Shown: positions 1 to 12,339 of the stretch, in pieces
How positions within the stretch are numbered: position 1 is the stretch's first letter
How the letters are laid out: each line of letters starts with the position of its first letter
Source: Tenrec ecaudatus
Taxonomy: Eukaryota; Chordata; Mammalia; Afrosoricida; Tenrecidae
Direction: 5' to 3'
NCBI RefSeq assembly: GCF_050624435.1
Contig: NC_134540.1
Span: forward strand, 106,979,739 to 107,043,738
Length of the DNA stretch: 64,000 nucleotides
Notes under the pieces: model-generated
Database searches by the model: none
Seen by the model: only the letters and a program-made list of their open reading frames with translations
Told to the model about the DNA's origin: nothing
Program-made: the position numbers and the translations under genes

Positions 1-90
1 CCCTGAAAAAAATAAAAGTGAATTCACTCTAAAACACATGGGCCATGAGTTGACCTCCACTTGATGGCAACTAGTTAACTAGTGGTTTCT

Positions 91-405
91 TTTGTTTTTT
101 TTTTTTAACAATTTATTAGGGGCTCATACAGCTCTTATCACTGTCCATACATACACATACATCAATTGTATAAAGCACATCTGTACATTCTTGGCCCTAA
201 TCATTTTCTTTTTTTTTTCCTCCTCTTTTCTTTTTTTACATTTTATTATGGACTCATACAACTCTTATCACAATCCATACATATACATACATCAATTGTA
301 TAAATCACATCCATACATTCCCTGCCCCAATCGTTCTCAAAGCATTTGCTCTCTACTTAAGCCCTTTGCATCAGGTCCTCTTTTTTTTTCCCCCCTCCCT
401 CTGGT
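91..405 (-). mobile_element. Two stacked 3' ends of the abundant retroposon family
   Basis: Two copies in the same orientation (about 98-208 and 209-405), each starting on the plus strand with a T-run and TTTATTA.GG.CTCATACA. This is the 3' end of the family described at 49723-51499. Both are 5'-truncated. Confidence 0.85.
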
Positions 406-1940
406 TTCTTTTGTTTTTACCCGTTACTCTTAGCCCTGCCATCAAGAGCCAGATAGAGCAAGCCCAGTCCCTGTGGTGCCCAGTGCCTTGAGCATTTACG
501 GCATCTTATGATGAGCTTTGATGGGCTCTGGCAGAAGGAAGTGGCCTCTTCTCCCCAGAAACCAGTTCCTTAAGAGCCACCGAGCACTCACTGGGCACCT
601 CCTTCTCTCAAACTTGACCTTCAGGAACAGTCCACTTCAGTAGAAGGGGGCTTGCTGTCAGGTCCCAGGGTCAATGTGAAGCTTTAATTCCAATGGTAAG
701 CCCAAATAACGCCTCTCTTTTGAAGGACTATCAAGCCACAATTAACTTAAGAGCAAAGGTCTTTATGTTGGTCGGTTGGTTGGTTGGTTTTTGTAGTAGT
801 GGGGATGGTAGAGAAGGAGAGGATGTTGGGAATTTGCCCTTCCTGGTTTTCCTGGAATTGTGGTCCTTAGTGGGAAAGTCCAGTTGCCCGTGAGAAGTTT
901 CGAACTCTGGGTCCTCAATGTGTGTCGGAGGATAGCTATGCTCATCGCGTTTCCAATGGATGTTTTTCAGAACTGGATCACTAGACTTTTCTTCCAAAGA
1001 TCCTTTGGGTGGGTTTGATCCTCCATTCTTTGAGGTGTTAGCTGCTTGCAGCACCCAGGGACTCCAGTGTACCAGTACCATATAATTGTTAAGCCCTCCA
1101 GAATGTGGACCTTCTCCTGCTAAAAATTGTTAGTTGCTTTTCTTCCTTGGACAGGCAGCACAACTGCATCTTTAATTTATTGGAAGATCCTTTTGGTAAT
1201 ATGTGAGGCCACCATAGCCTTGCTTTGACCTCAGCCTCCTAGCTCATCTTTATCTCACCCCTGAGGATTTCTGATGTACTCAGACCGTGGCTACTCCCCA
1301 TTAAAGAGGAGCACACATCCATTCAACAGAGCAATAATGATGGTTGACTCCTTCCTGGGGGAAGGAACAGCAGCCTCTGTGTTGGATGGCCCCTAAACGT
1401 TTAAGAGAACGTGTTTGCTGCTCTCTTCCTTGCCTGCAGACAGCCACTAAAAACAGCATTAGCTATCAGCACACTGAATGAACAAAATAAACGATGATCT
1501 CTTCCTCTGTACCACCTGGGTGACTAGCATATGAAACCAAAAACGCTGACCATTCAGTCTTATTTTAGAAGAAGCTAAAGACAAATCATTCTATTTCGAT
1601 GCAGAAAAAGAACTTCAGCTTGTTTTATTTGCTTCAAAACATTATGTGGGGTTATGAAGGACCCGTGGGACGGATAATATGTATACACAGCTAATTATTT
1701 TTAACCTCTGCTATCTCCTTGGTTCAACTGTGGCAGTAATGAGACCTCGGCCTTGAACCCATCCCCACGTGGGCAAGTTAACTTGACTCGGTAATACGTC
1801 TGCAAAGTGCACCTCCACATCGGTCTTCTTAGAAATGCACGTCACCTGTCTCAAGAGGGCCTGGGTGAGATTATGTAGATACATCTGTGAGCATGATTGG
1901 AAAAGCAGTGTGAAAATACATGACTCATTGATCACAGCTT
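406..1940. other. No gene or element recognised
   Basis: About 1.5 kb with a short GGTT-rich run near 770-790 but no exon, repeat family or RNA gene that I can support. Confidence 0.5.
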
Positions 1941-1947
1941 ATCAGTG

Positions 1948-2140
1948 TCTTTTTTATTATTATTTTAATAATAAATCATAAAAGTTTTATTGGTATACAG
2001 TTCATGTGCCATATAATTCAATGGTTTAAATATATTAAAAAGAGTTGTGCAAACATCACTACCATCAAGTTTAGGACAGCTTCTTATGTTTTGTACCCAT
2101 ATTTCTTCCCAACCTCCCCTTCCATCATCAGCGTCTTTTT
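1948..2140 (-). mobile_element. Old L1 3' end
   Basis: Plus-strand TTTTATTGGTATACA followed by CATCACTACCATCAAG and an AACCTCCC motif resembles the 3' end of old mammalian L1 elements read in reverse. It is strongly diverged and 5'-truncated. Confidence 0.55.
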
Positions 2141-2439
2141 TGAACAGGAGCAGAATGATAAGGCTTCCACACAACTGAAAGGGAGAACAAAATAAGGATG
2201 TATCACAGGCACTGCGGATTGCATGAGGCTCTTAATTCGGTTGTTAGAAAGGCATTTCACAGCCCTTCAAAAGAATACAATGAAAAGAGTCATACGGATA
2301 CGTGGATCTATTTTCAACAGAAATTTCTGAGTGGAAAAATCATAGGACAGTATGATTCTCTCCCGTCCATCCCCAAGAAAACAAAACAAGTACACTACCA
2401 TTAGGTCAATTCCCATTGTGTGTGACTCTATCAGACAAT

Positions 2440-2800
2440 GTGTGAAAGAACAATCGATGCGATTGAATTACGGTGCTTGAGAAGAACACTGAAACACCAT
2501 GGACCGCTGAACCACAAACAAATTATCTTGGAAGAAGTACGGCCAGAGTGCTCCTTAGCTGACAAGACTTCCCCTGACATACTGCGGACATGTTGTCAGG
2601 AGAGACCGGTCCCTGGGGAAGGACGTCATGCAGCAGAGAGAGGTGGACTGACACAGGGCCTGAAGCAATGGGCTTGGGCGGGAATGGTGTGAGGATGGCC
2701 CAGGACTGGACAGCGTTCCCTTCTGATGTGCGCGGACTCGCTCTGGGTCAGAACTGACTTGATGACACCTAACCATGACTAACAACACGCTAGTCCTTGT
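2440..2800 (+). mobile_element. RTE LINE 3' fragment
   Basis: Translates in part to the C-terminal region of RTE/BovB-type ORFs (DAIELRCLRRTLKHHG, then a downstream RTDLMTPNHD tail). It ends in the CTAACCATGACTAACAAC-type tail that AfroSINEs share. The 5' part is missing. Confidence 0.75.
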
Positions 2801-2854
2801 CAGAGGACAAAGTAAAATTGAAAAGGCTCCTTGGAGTTTGTAAGACTAGATTTA

Positions 2855-2965
2855 AAAAATAGTTTTATTGGCATATACTTCGCATGCCATACAATTTGGC
2901 CATTCAATCATATGAAAAAGAATTACACAATCATCACCCCCAATCAATTTCAGAACACTTTCTTC
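2855..2965 (-). mobile_element. Old L1 3' end, second copy
   Basis: TTTTATTGGCATATACTTCG followed by ACAATCATCACCCCCAATCA is the same kind of 3' end as at 1948-2140, reverse orientation. The two copies flank the RTE fragment. Confidence 0.5.
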
Positions 2966-3007
2966 TTGTACTAAATTTTTTCTTTCTTTTTAAAAAAATT
3001 TAATATT

Positions 3008-3066
3008 TGTTTGTATGGATTGTGATAAGAGTTGTGATATGAGCCCCCAATAAAATGATTTCAAAA
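3008..3066 (+). mobile_element. Abundant retroposon, 3' tail only
   Basis: About 60 nt ending GAGCCCCCAATAAAATGATT, an extreme 5' truncation. Confidence 0.75.
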
Positions 3067-3097
3067 TGTGTTATGCTCTGATATCTCATTTATTTTG

Positions 3098-3290
3098 ATT
3101 TTTTAAAATCATCTTATTGGGGGCTCATACAGCTCTTACCACCATCCATCCATCCATTGTATGTCGAGCACATTTGTAAGTACATTTGTTACCCTCATCA
3201 TTCCCAACACATTTGCTTTCTCTCTCAGACTCATTTTTGTTAGGTCATCTTTTCCCACACACTTCCCCTGCCCTTCCCCAAGTCTGGCGT
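3098..3290 (-). mobile_element. Abundant retroposon, 5'-truncated
   Basis: Reverse copy starting AAAATCATCTTATTGGGGGC on the plus strand. Confidence 0.75.
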
Positions 3291-3474
3291 CAGCAAACTG
3301 CGCCTCTAGCTAGGGCCACATACAGCTCTTTCAGTACAGACAGGTGGCTCTGCCATAAAACTGAGAAAATTTAAAGGCTGTTATTCAGATAACGGCGATC
3401 TCATTTGTTCAGGGCTCTCGAATCGTTTTGAAGTTGTTCCGAGGAAGAGGATTGGCTCATCCTTCTAAAAGCTT

Positions 3475-3622
3475 GCCACCCCGTGCTCCAGGTAATGAAT
3501 CTAGTTCCCGCCTGCGAGCAAGTCCTGTTGGTGGCAGACAGCTTCCTCTTTCTCCGCAGGAGCAGCTGATGGGTTAGACTGCTCAGACTGGTGGTTAGCA
3601 GTCCAAAACACTTGCTGTCTCT
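3475..3622 (-). mobile_element. AfroSINE
   Basis: Reverse copy of the AfroSINE head (CCACCAGTC.., CAGCTGCTCCTGCGGAGAAAG when read on the minus strand). Confidence 0.55.
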
Positions 3623-3744
3623 CCATCCACCCATCCAAACAGGCTCCAAAGGATGCACGGGGAAACCGAATGAAAAGATAATGGAAGGTTCCCATGACCT
3701 TTGTGAAGCCCCCTCGTATCTCAGAGCTCTGGCTGGGGTGGGGG

Positions 3745-4790
3745 TGGGGCACCATGAAACAGTTGGCTGCTACTGAAAAAGTTGGTGGTGCACATACCCC
3801 CAGAGGTTCCCCGGAAGACTGATCTGGTTGTCTGCTTCCACAGAAATGTCATCTTGGAACATGCTAGGGGCAGTTCTAGTCGGACGCTTGTGGTAGCTGT
3901 GAGTGGGAAGTGACAGGAGGGCACAAGTGCTTTTGTTGAGGCCTGGGTGACAATGGAGTCGGCATTGATGTTTTCATGATGAAGTTCAAATCCTAATCGC
4001 TGTCAGGAATGGGCACAGTTCATTAGTTGCATGCCATAGAGATGAATGTCGCCCAATTTGCCACTATGACTCCCAATCCTGACACCGATTTCCCTGTAGA
4101 CCAGGCACAGCCTGCTACATGGCAGTGTTTTGAACAGTAAAGCATAACACTGACTAGCTGAGAATAACTGATAACATTAGCAAGATATGTGCTGCGGCAT
4201 TCTATGTAACGCATAATACTAACAGCAGGTGTACAAACAACAACAAAAAAGAGCTGCTCATAAGCACAGTTCGTGGTAACTCGAATGCATTGTCCATCAA
4301 TGGCCACCTATAACCTGAAGAGATTCCCTAGTTAACCCAAATGTGTAAGCTCTTGACTTCTAGTCAAAAAGTTGGCCGTGCAAATCCACCTGGAAGTACC
4401 TTGGGAGTCGGGCATGGCACTCTGCTTTTGGAAGGGCATACACTTGAAAACACCGTGGAATAGTTCTACTCTGCACCCAAGGGGCATCACTAGCCATGGG
4501 AGGAACTGGAAAGATTACAGCCGTGGAAGCAACCCCTGGCCATGTTTCTTTCTATGACCCATAGAGCCAATATGCGTGGGAACCAACTCCATGGTCCCTA
4601 ACAAACATCAGTCTTGGAAACCTACACGGGCAGTTCTACTCTGTCCAATAGGATTGCTGTGAATGTGAATTGAACCAATAGCAATGAGAGTGTGTTTGGT
4701 TTCCATGAGCAATACTCATTCTGCCATACGTGGGGCTGCTGTGAGTCAGGGCACACTTGACGGTACCTGACAACAACCCCAACAGTGATG
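3745..4790 (+). mobile_element. Three AfroSINE copies, plus orientation
   Basis: Copies lie at about 3745-3935, 4345-4530 and 4590-4790. The last is the clearest: GGAAACCTACACGGGCAGTT, CTACTCTGTCCAATAGG, then a diverged GAATTGAACCAATAGCA block. AfroSINEs are tRNA-related SINEs limited to Afrotheria. Confidence 0.6.
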
Positions 4791-4807
4791 GGTTGGTGCT
4801 CAGAATT

Positions 4808-4945
4808 CTTTTTTTTAATTCATTTTATTAGGTGCTCATACAACTCTTATCACAATCCATACATACATCAGTTGTGTAAAGCACATCTGTACATTCATTG
4901 CCCTCATCATTCTCAAAGCATTTGCTCTCCAACTCAGAAGTTTTT
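4808..4945 (-). mobile_element. Abundant retroposon, 5'-truncated
   Basis: T-run, then TTTTATTAGGTGCTCATACA and the following 3'-end sequence in reverse. Confidence 0.85.
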
Positions 4946-5184
4946 AATCAAAACTTTTTGATTAAGGATCTGATGTATCCCTTGTCCATCAGAAAGACAC
5001 TTATCTTATCAGGAAAGCTGCTTTTTCTTCTTGAAGGTGGTTACAAATTACATTAAACAAAAATAATTTGTCTCAACCACGTCGGTGAACATTTTTCTGT
5101 TTTTGAAAAGAAGTCGGGAGGATGGGGCAGCTGGAGGACAAGAGAGATGCTCCCTATGGTGCGGTGGTGACGGGTGGCCTTCTT

Positions 5185-7625
5185 GACACTGAGTCACAGT
5201 CCACACTCAAGGCTGTGGTCCTTGAGTTTCATCAGCAAGTGCTTCCAGTCCTCCTCACTCTCAGCAGGTAAGGTTGTATCGCCTGCGTATAGCAGGTCAT
5301 TAATGTCTTCCTCCAATTCTGCTGCCACATGCTTCTTCCTAGAAGTCAGCTTCTCTGATGATTTGCTCAGCACACAGATTGAACACATATGGGGAGGAGA
5401 TACAACCCTGACACACACCTTTCCTGATGTTAAACTATGCAGTATCCCCCTGTTCTGTTTGAAAAACTGCCTCTCTTGTTGTTATTTTTATTATTTTTTA
5501 AAAGATCACTTTATTGGGGGCTCTTACAACTCTTATAACAATCTATATATCAATTGTATTAAGCATATTTGTACATGTCGCCATCAAAATTTTCTCAACA
5601 TTTACTTTCTTTTAAAAAAAATCTTTTTATTAGGGCTCATAAGGCTCTTATCACAATCTGTACATACATCAATTGAGAAAAGCACCCTTATAGATTCGTT
5701 GCACTCGTCATTCTCATAATTCACCTTCCACTTGGGTTCCTGGAATCAGCTCGGTTTCCCTTTTTTTCCCCCGTCCCCCTCCCTCCCCGATCCCACCCCT
5801 GGTCCCTTGATAGTTTATAAATAATTATTATATCTTTTTTTTAAATTAAAAAACATTTTATTAGGGGCTCATACAACTCTTATCACAATCCATACATATA
5901 CATACATCAATTGTATAAAACACATCTGTACATTCTTTGCCCTAATCATTTTCTTTTTTTTAATCTTTTTTTAAAAATTTTTTTTAAATTTTAACAATTT
6001 ATTAGGTGCTCATACAATTCTTATCACAGTTCATACATATACATACATCAATTGTATAAAGCACATCTGTACAGTCCCTGCCCTAATCATTTTTTTCTCC
6101 TCTTTTCTTTTTTTACATTTTATTAGGGACCCATACAACTCTTATCACCATCCATACATATACATACATCAATTGTATAAAGCACATCCATACATTCCCT
6201 GCCCCAATCATTCTCAAAGCATTTGCTCTCCACTTAAGCCCCTTGCATCAGGTCCTCTTTTTTTTTCCCCTCCCTCCCCGCTCCCCCCTCCCTCATGTGC
6301 CCTTGGTAATTTATACCTCGTTATTTTGTCATATCTTGCCCTATCCGGAGTCTCCCTTCCCCCCTTCTCTGCTGTCCCTCTCCCAGGGAAGAGGTCACAT
6401 GTGGATCCTTGTAATCAGTTCCCCCCTTCCAACCCACTCACCCTCCACTCTCCCAGCATCACCCCTCACACCCTTGGTCCTGAAGGCATCATCCACCCTG
6501 GATTCCCTGTACCTCCAGCCCTCATATGTACCAGTGTACAGCCTCTGCCCTATCCAGTCCTGCAAGGTAGAATTCAGATCATGGTAGTTGGGGGGGAGGA
6601 AGCATCCAGGATCTGGGGGAAAGCTGTGTTCTTCATCGGTACTACCTCGCACCCTAATTAACCCATCTCCTCTCCTAAACCCCTCTATGAGGGGATCTCC
6701 ATTGGCCGACACTTGGGCCTTGGGTCTCCACTCTGCACTTCCCCCTTCATTTAATATGGTATATATATACATATACATATACACATATATACACATATAT
6801 ACACACACTTATATCGTTGTTGTTTTTTTTGCATGATGCCTTATACCTGGTCCCTTGGCACCTCGTGATCGCACTGGCCGGTGTGCTTCTTCCATGTGGG
6901 CTTTTTTGCTTCTGAGCTAGATGGCCGCTTGTTCACCTTCAAGCCTTTAAGACCCCAGACACTATCTCAATTATTATATCTTATATTACACTCCCCGGCG
7001 TCTCCCCTCACCCGCCTCCCCATTGCCCATCTCCCAGAGAGGAGGTTACACCTAGATCTCCAAGATCGGTTCTCCCTTTCTACACCCCCTTCCCTCCTGG
7101 CGTCGCCACTCCCACTGCTGGTCCTGAGGGGTTCGTCTGTCCTAGATTCCCTGTGTTTCCAGATCCCTACTGCACCGCTGTACATCCTCTGGTCTAACCA
7201 GGTCCTCAAGGTAGAATTGAGGTCATGATAATTGAGAGGGGAGGAAGCATTCAGGAACTAGAGGAAGGTTTTTAGTTTTATTGTTGCTACACTGAACCCT
7301 GAGTGACTTGTCTTCTCCCCACTACCCCTCTGGAAGGGATGTCCAGCTGTCTACAGATGGGCATTGGGTCCCTAACATTTACTTTATATTGGTATCAGCT
7401 CTCCTTTTTTCCCTCCCTCCCCCTTCCCACTCTCATGACCCCTTGATAAATTACAAATTATTATTGCTTTCATATCAAACAACTGCCTCTTGATCGACAT
7501 ACAAATTCCCCACGAGCATAATGAAATGTTCCGGAATTTCCATTCTTCTCCAAGTTACCCATAATTTATTATGGTCCACACAGTTGAATGCCAGAAAGAA
7601 GCTTCCTTGTGGTTTATTGAGTATA
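5185..7625 (-). mobile_element. RTE LINE reverse-transcriptase fragment split by a retroposon nest
   Basis: Minus strand. At 5194-5418 the frame carries the RT catalytic-box neighbourhood INDLLYAGDTTLPAESEED (Y-A-G-D where active RTEs have Y-A-D-D). At 7491-7610 the upstream part of the same domain is recognisable (DHNKLW-like block). The two halves are parted by 2006 bp of inserted retroposons (5475-7480), with AACTGCCTCT repeated on both sides (5465-5474 and 7481-7490). Confidence 0.8.
5475..7480 (-). mobile_element. Nest of five or six same-orientation retroposon copies
   Basis: Successive 3' ends begin near 5490, 5615, 5845, 5990 and 6110, followed by a long copy to about 6965 that contains an AT/CA simple run (6757-6812), and a further diverged segment to 7480 that repeats internal sequence. 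At least two subfamilies are mixed: one has GGTTCCTGGAATCAGCTCGG, the other GCCCCTTGCATCAGGTCCTC. The outer 10-bp duplication AACTGCCTCT marks the first insertion. Confidence 0.8.
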
Positions 7626-7639
7626 TGAAGGCATTCTAC

Positions 7640-7817
7640 TGTGTGACAGAGAATTTAGGTAATGATAGACAAACAGGATGTAACACGGTGTCAAGTATCA
7701 GACTTCACTGGGAAATGAAGTCTGCCAGGGTGGAGAGGTTCTAGGGTGAGTGGGAAGCATGGGAGTGCGCTACTTGAATTGTCCAGGCGCACATCTTACG
7801 TTCAGCCAGACCTATTA
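7640..7817 (-). repeat. 3' LTR remnant of the ERV
   Basis: Shortened LTR following the env end. It matches both ends of the 17190-17558 LTR but lacks most of its middle. Confidence 0.6.
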
Positions 7818-8439
7818 TTCCTGCCTTTTGTTAATAGGGAATCGGGCCAAAGGTCTCCTCTTCCGCAACTGCTTCCTGCTAGGCAGGGTGGCAAAAGACG
7901 GACAGCTGTTCTGCCTTGGCAGGATCAGGATCAGATGAGCACAATAAATGTTGGTAGAACCCAGGCATATACAGCTCCATGTAGGTTTGATTGGGGAAGG
8001 CACACGTGCATTCCTGCCAAAAGAAAATTGAAGAACCGATAACGCCGGAAGCACAGTGATGCGTATGAAACTGAGAGGTCCCAGGAGTGGCAGGAGCCAC
8101 AGCCCGAGTTCCAAGAACCAAAGATGTTTTCCCACGTGGGTCCTCCATCTCCAAACTCCTTTAGTCGGTGCTGGATTCGTTTCTTTAGTTCTTTTACCTT
8201 TCGTATAACTATGCCTGATTGATTAAAAAGCAACAACATTCTTCTCCTAGAAAAAAGGGAAATCTGCCTTTTCTGCAGGTTCCCCCTTTTTCTGCAATGA
8301 GAAAATCCAGAGCTTACCTATTGTGTAGTGCTGCACCCACTTGAGAATTAATTTGGGTTTGTAGGGTTAGCACTGAGATGGGTTATTTTTCCCATCTCAG
8401 GGCTAAGGTCTCTTGATAGTTTGTAGTAAACATGAGTAG

Positions 8440-9535
8440 CAGAAGGTAAACAGGCGGCCATCTAGCTCAGAAACAACAAAGCCCACAGGGAAGAAGCACA
8501 CCAGCCTGTGTGATCACAAGGTGTCGAAGGGATCAGGTATCAGGCATCAAAGAACACAAAATCATATCATTGAGAATGAGGGGGAGTTTGGAGTGGGGAC
8601 CCAAAGCCCATCTGTAGAAAACTGGACACGCCCTTAATGAAGAGCTGTGGGGAAGAGATGAGCCAGTCAGGGTGCAGTGTAGCAACGATGAAACATACCA
8701 CTTTCCTCTAGTTCCTAAATTCTGTCTCCCCCCACTGTCATGATCCCAATTCTACCTTACAAATCCGACTAGACTAGAGGATGTACACTGGTGCATATAG
8801 GAGCTGGAGGCACAGGGAATCCAGGGCGGATGATACCTTCAGGACCAGGGGTGTGAGGGGCGATACTAGGAAAGTAGAGGGTGAGTGGGTTGGAAAGGGG
8901 GAACCCATTACAAGGATCTACATATGACCTCCTCCCTGGGGGATGGACAACAGAAAAGGGGGTGAAGGGAGATGTCGGACAGGGAAAGTCATGACAAAAT
9001 AATAATTTATAAATTATCTAGGGCGCATGAGGGAGGAGGGAGCGGGGAGGGAGGGGAAAAAAGAGAACCTAATGCAAAGGGCTTAAGTGGAGAGCAAATG
9101 CTTTGAAAATGATTAGGGCAAAGAATGTACAGATGTGCTTTATACAATTGATGTATGTATATGTATGGATTGTGATAAGAGTTGTATGAGCCCCTAATAA
9201 AATGTTTAAAAAAAAGAAAGAAAAAGGATGATGGCAACATGTGTACAAATGTGCTTCATACAATAGATGTATGGATTTTCATAAGAGTTGTAAGAGCCCC
9301 AATAAAATGACCTATAAAAATTAAAAATACATAAAGGGGATGGAGGGGGAGGGGAAGGGAAAAAAAGGAAACCGAGCTGATTCCAGGAACCCAAGTGGAA
9401 GGTGAATTTTGAGAATGACGAGTGCAACGAATGGATAAGGGTGCTTTGCTCAATTGATGTATGTATGGATTGTGATAAGAATTGTATGAGCCCCGATAAA
9501 AAGATTTATTAATAAAAAACACATAGAAAGAAAAC
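8440..9535 (+). mobile_element. Three stacked copies of the abundant retroposon
   Basis: A 780-nt copy (about 8440-9222) ends CCCCTAATAAAATG and an A-rich tail. It is followed directly by a short tail copy (9223-9325) and a third of another subfamily (9326-9535). They sit inside the ERV env region. Confidence 0.85.
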
Positions 9536-9849
9536 TAAAAAAAAGAATAGGAATTCCAATTCCTAATTCCTCGCACTCCGGTTCCCAGAGCTGCCGCCAT
9601 GCTAGTTCCCATGAGGGTTGGGGCAACAACTGCTCCTTTGTGTCTGTAGGAATTCGGGGGAGGTGATTCCGAGATGTATTTCTGTATGGCGTTTTCCATG
9701 TTCTGTTCATCTAGGAAAGTTGTGTCTGGAGAGAGGAAGATTGGGGTGCAGCATCCTGTCCAGTCAGCAGTAGACATGTGTAGGCAAATGTCTCACATAG
9801 GTTGCCATCATCAGCCACAATCCAGCTCCTTGTTTTTCCCTCCCTCCCC

Positions 9850-10860
9850 CCAGTCCCACCCAGCTGATCTGTGTTACCAGCCAGACACACAGGCTCTGTC
9901 CACCCTAACTGCTGTGCACAGCACTCTGCATGTGAGCTACCTTCCACTTGTGCAACTCATTAACCCATCTGCTCTCACCCTCGCCTATCCACAATGCTCA
10001 GACAGACCACACAAGCACGTGCTACCTGCCCCACAGCATCATCCCAGGGAGGAATTCATCCCTGCTCATTGCCCGCCCACCAGACAAGGGGCCATGTTCC
10101 TGGACAAGCCTGGCAAACTGACTTTACACACATGCCCATCATCAAAAGCTCAAACACCTGCTCACAATGGTTGACACGTTCTCAGGATGGATGGAAGTCT
10201 TTCCTTCAAACTCAGAAGGAGCAGAACAGGTACTCATAGATGCAACCATTCCCTGTTTGGGCTTCCCTACCATCAGACAATGGCCCCAGCTTGATCTCAC
10301 AAGGAACTCAGCTTACCTCTCGGGCTCTCAGTGTACATGGAATCTGCACATACCTTCTACCCTCAGTCACCAGGAAAGCTAGGAAAGGCCAATCACATCC
10401 TGAAATCTCACTTATCCAAATTATTTCTCAAACTTTGCACTGGACTCAGCTCCAACCTTTTGCCCTTATGCATATAAGAGCCACACGTCACCAGCCCCTC
10501 CTTCTAAGGCCCTTCAAGGTAATGCATGCTAGCCCCTTCCTTTAGGAGACCTTTCTTCCCCCTTCTTTGGGAGCCTATATGCTCACGCCGAACCTTGTCA
10601 GACGTCTTCTCAGGACACAGCAAACACACACCTACTGCAACCTTATCCCACTGGAGAGATACAGGTTTCAGTTTCCCCAAAACAAGTATTCCTGAAATCA
10701 AAACAACCTGGTCCCCTAGCGCCAAGGTGGGAAGGGCCATAGAGGGTTGTTCTACCACCACAGCAGTGACGCTGTTTGGGGGAAAAAAAACTCTAGTGTC
10801 CCCTCTCAATGATCTAACCTTGCCCTCCCAAACCCCATTCCTCTTCATCTAATCCATTTA
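9850..10860 (+). mobile_element. Retroviral pol (RNase H/integrase-like) fossil, plus strand
   Basis: The plus strand contains an integrase-core-like stretch (MVDTFSGWMEVFPS) with an upstream linker and a C-terminal-like region, all typical of gammaretroviral pol. It lies between minus-strand env and gag pieces, so it is either an inverted part of the same provirus or a second, older insertion. It is broken, with several breaks. Confidence 0.75.
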
Positions 10861-12339
10861 AGAAGGAGATTAACCAACCCACCGATCCCTACTCCTCCTG
10901 GGTAATAGGACCAACATAGCTCAAATTATGTTGTAGGCTCTCTCAGATTCTCAATGAGGCAGATGTCCACACCTTGGCAGCACCAAGTGTGTGACCTTTC
11001 TGACCTTCCTTGAGTGTGCTCTTGAGGGAATTGGTGGAGGGGTGTTGGGACATGCATTATTTTGGGGGGAAATGGAAGCAAGGAGAGTGTCTGGTGTGGC
11101 TTGTAAGAGAAGCAACAAGTTTGGAGCCCAGGTGGCCCTCAGTAAATAAAAGGTTACTACAGTTTTGAATTAAGTAAGAATATCTCTGCCCAGTAGGGGG
11201 ACGGGGCACTGTAGGATGACTACAAACTGGTGCGAGAATTGCATTTTATAAAGACCACATAGGAGTAATGAGGGGCTGTGAGATTATACATGGGGCTCCT
11301 GTAATCGTGGTGGGGCCTAGGGAAGCCCATCCTTAATATTCGGGTACTGTTGAATAAGTGGCCCTCGTGTCCAGAAGGAAAGAAATAGGCTTGCCTGAGA
11401 TGAGCATCGTTACCCTGGGTTCACGATGGGCGATCTCAGTGGGGTCCTCGACCCTGGGCACCGTCAATTCTCAATGACCAACCCTAGCACCCCTGACAAT
11501 GAGGCATCTTGAGCCGGTTGCTCCAGTGGTGCTATGAAAGAGCCTCTCCTTCCCGCCCTCTGGCAGAAAGGGCAGTGGGTGTCTGCAGTGTGGATACGGC
11601 TTCCGCACAGGATGAGGACTGGGGCATTCATTTGCACAATGTTCCAAGAGTCTGGGTGGCTTACCAGTAGGTGTCCCGTTGTTTACTGGTTTGTATCTAC
11701 TCATATCGCCCCGGCGGGCGTTGGACAGCATCCAGTATTTCGTTTTGTCCCTTTCTGGATTACCTAGCTTTTCCTTTTCCTCCCTATTATGGAAAACCTT
11801 AAAGGCCACATCGAGCAGGTCTCGTTGTGGAGTTTGAGGATGCTCCTTGAGTTCTTTAAGCATGTCCTTAATGCCAGCAGCTGAGTTACAGAGAAAGCGT
11901 GAATGAAGTAAAGTGGTGCCAGCTGGTCCTGGTGAACTTATGGAAAGTCTCAGAGAGGTGGGATAAAAAATGGGCAGGATTTTCTTTTGGATCTTGAAGT
12001 ATTTCTCTAATCTTGTCAAAAGTGACTTGTCAAAATGGACGGCATCATTTCCTGTCTTTTGTAAGCCCTCAGTGAGGTCCATAAACATGTCATCTCAGAA
12101 AGTGTGGTGCCCGGGGCTGAGTTGATAATGCCAGTTAGGGTCTCACTGGGGAACTGCATCAGTGCCAACCAGCTTATTCCAATCCTGGGCATGAACTTCA
12201 GTGAACTTCACCATTTACCTGCTGGGCCATTACTCAGATTCTCTACCTGATTGGGGTGGTGGGGGGACGGGGGGAGAATAGTTGTAAGGATAATGTAAAT
12301 GTCATGCCAGGTACAATCATAAAACTCAGTGAGGTATCT

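Noticed and set aside
3285-3400. hAT/Charlie-like fragment (GGCCACATACAGCTC region)
   Set aside because: Similarity to a terminal region is weak and only one end is suggestive.
11471-12088. 205-residue gag-like frame as a domesticated gene
   Set aside because: It is part of a broken ERV with breaks throughout and no sign of a preserved whole frame; treated as a fossil.
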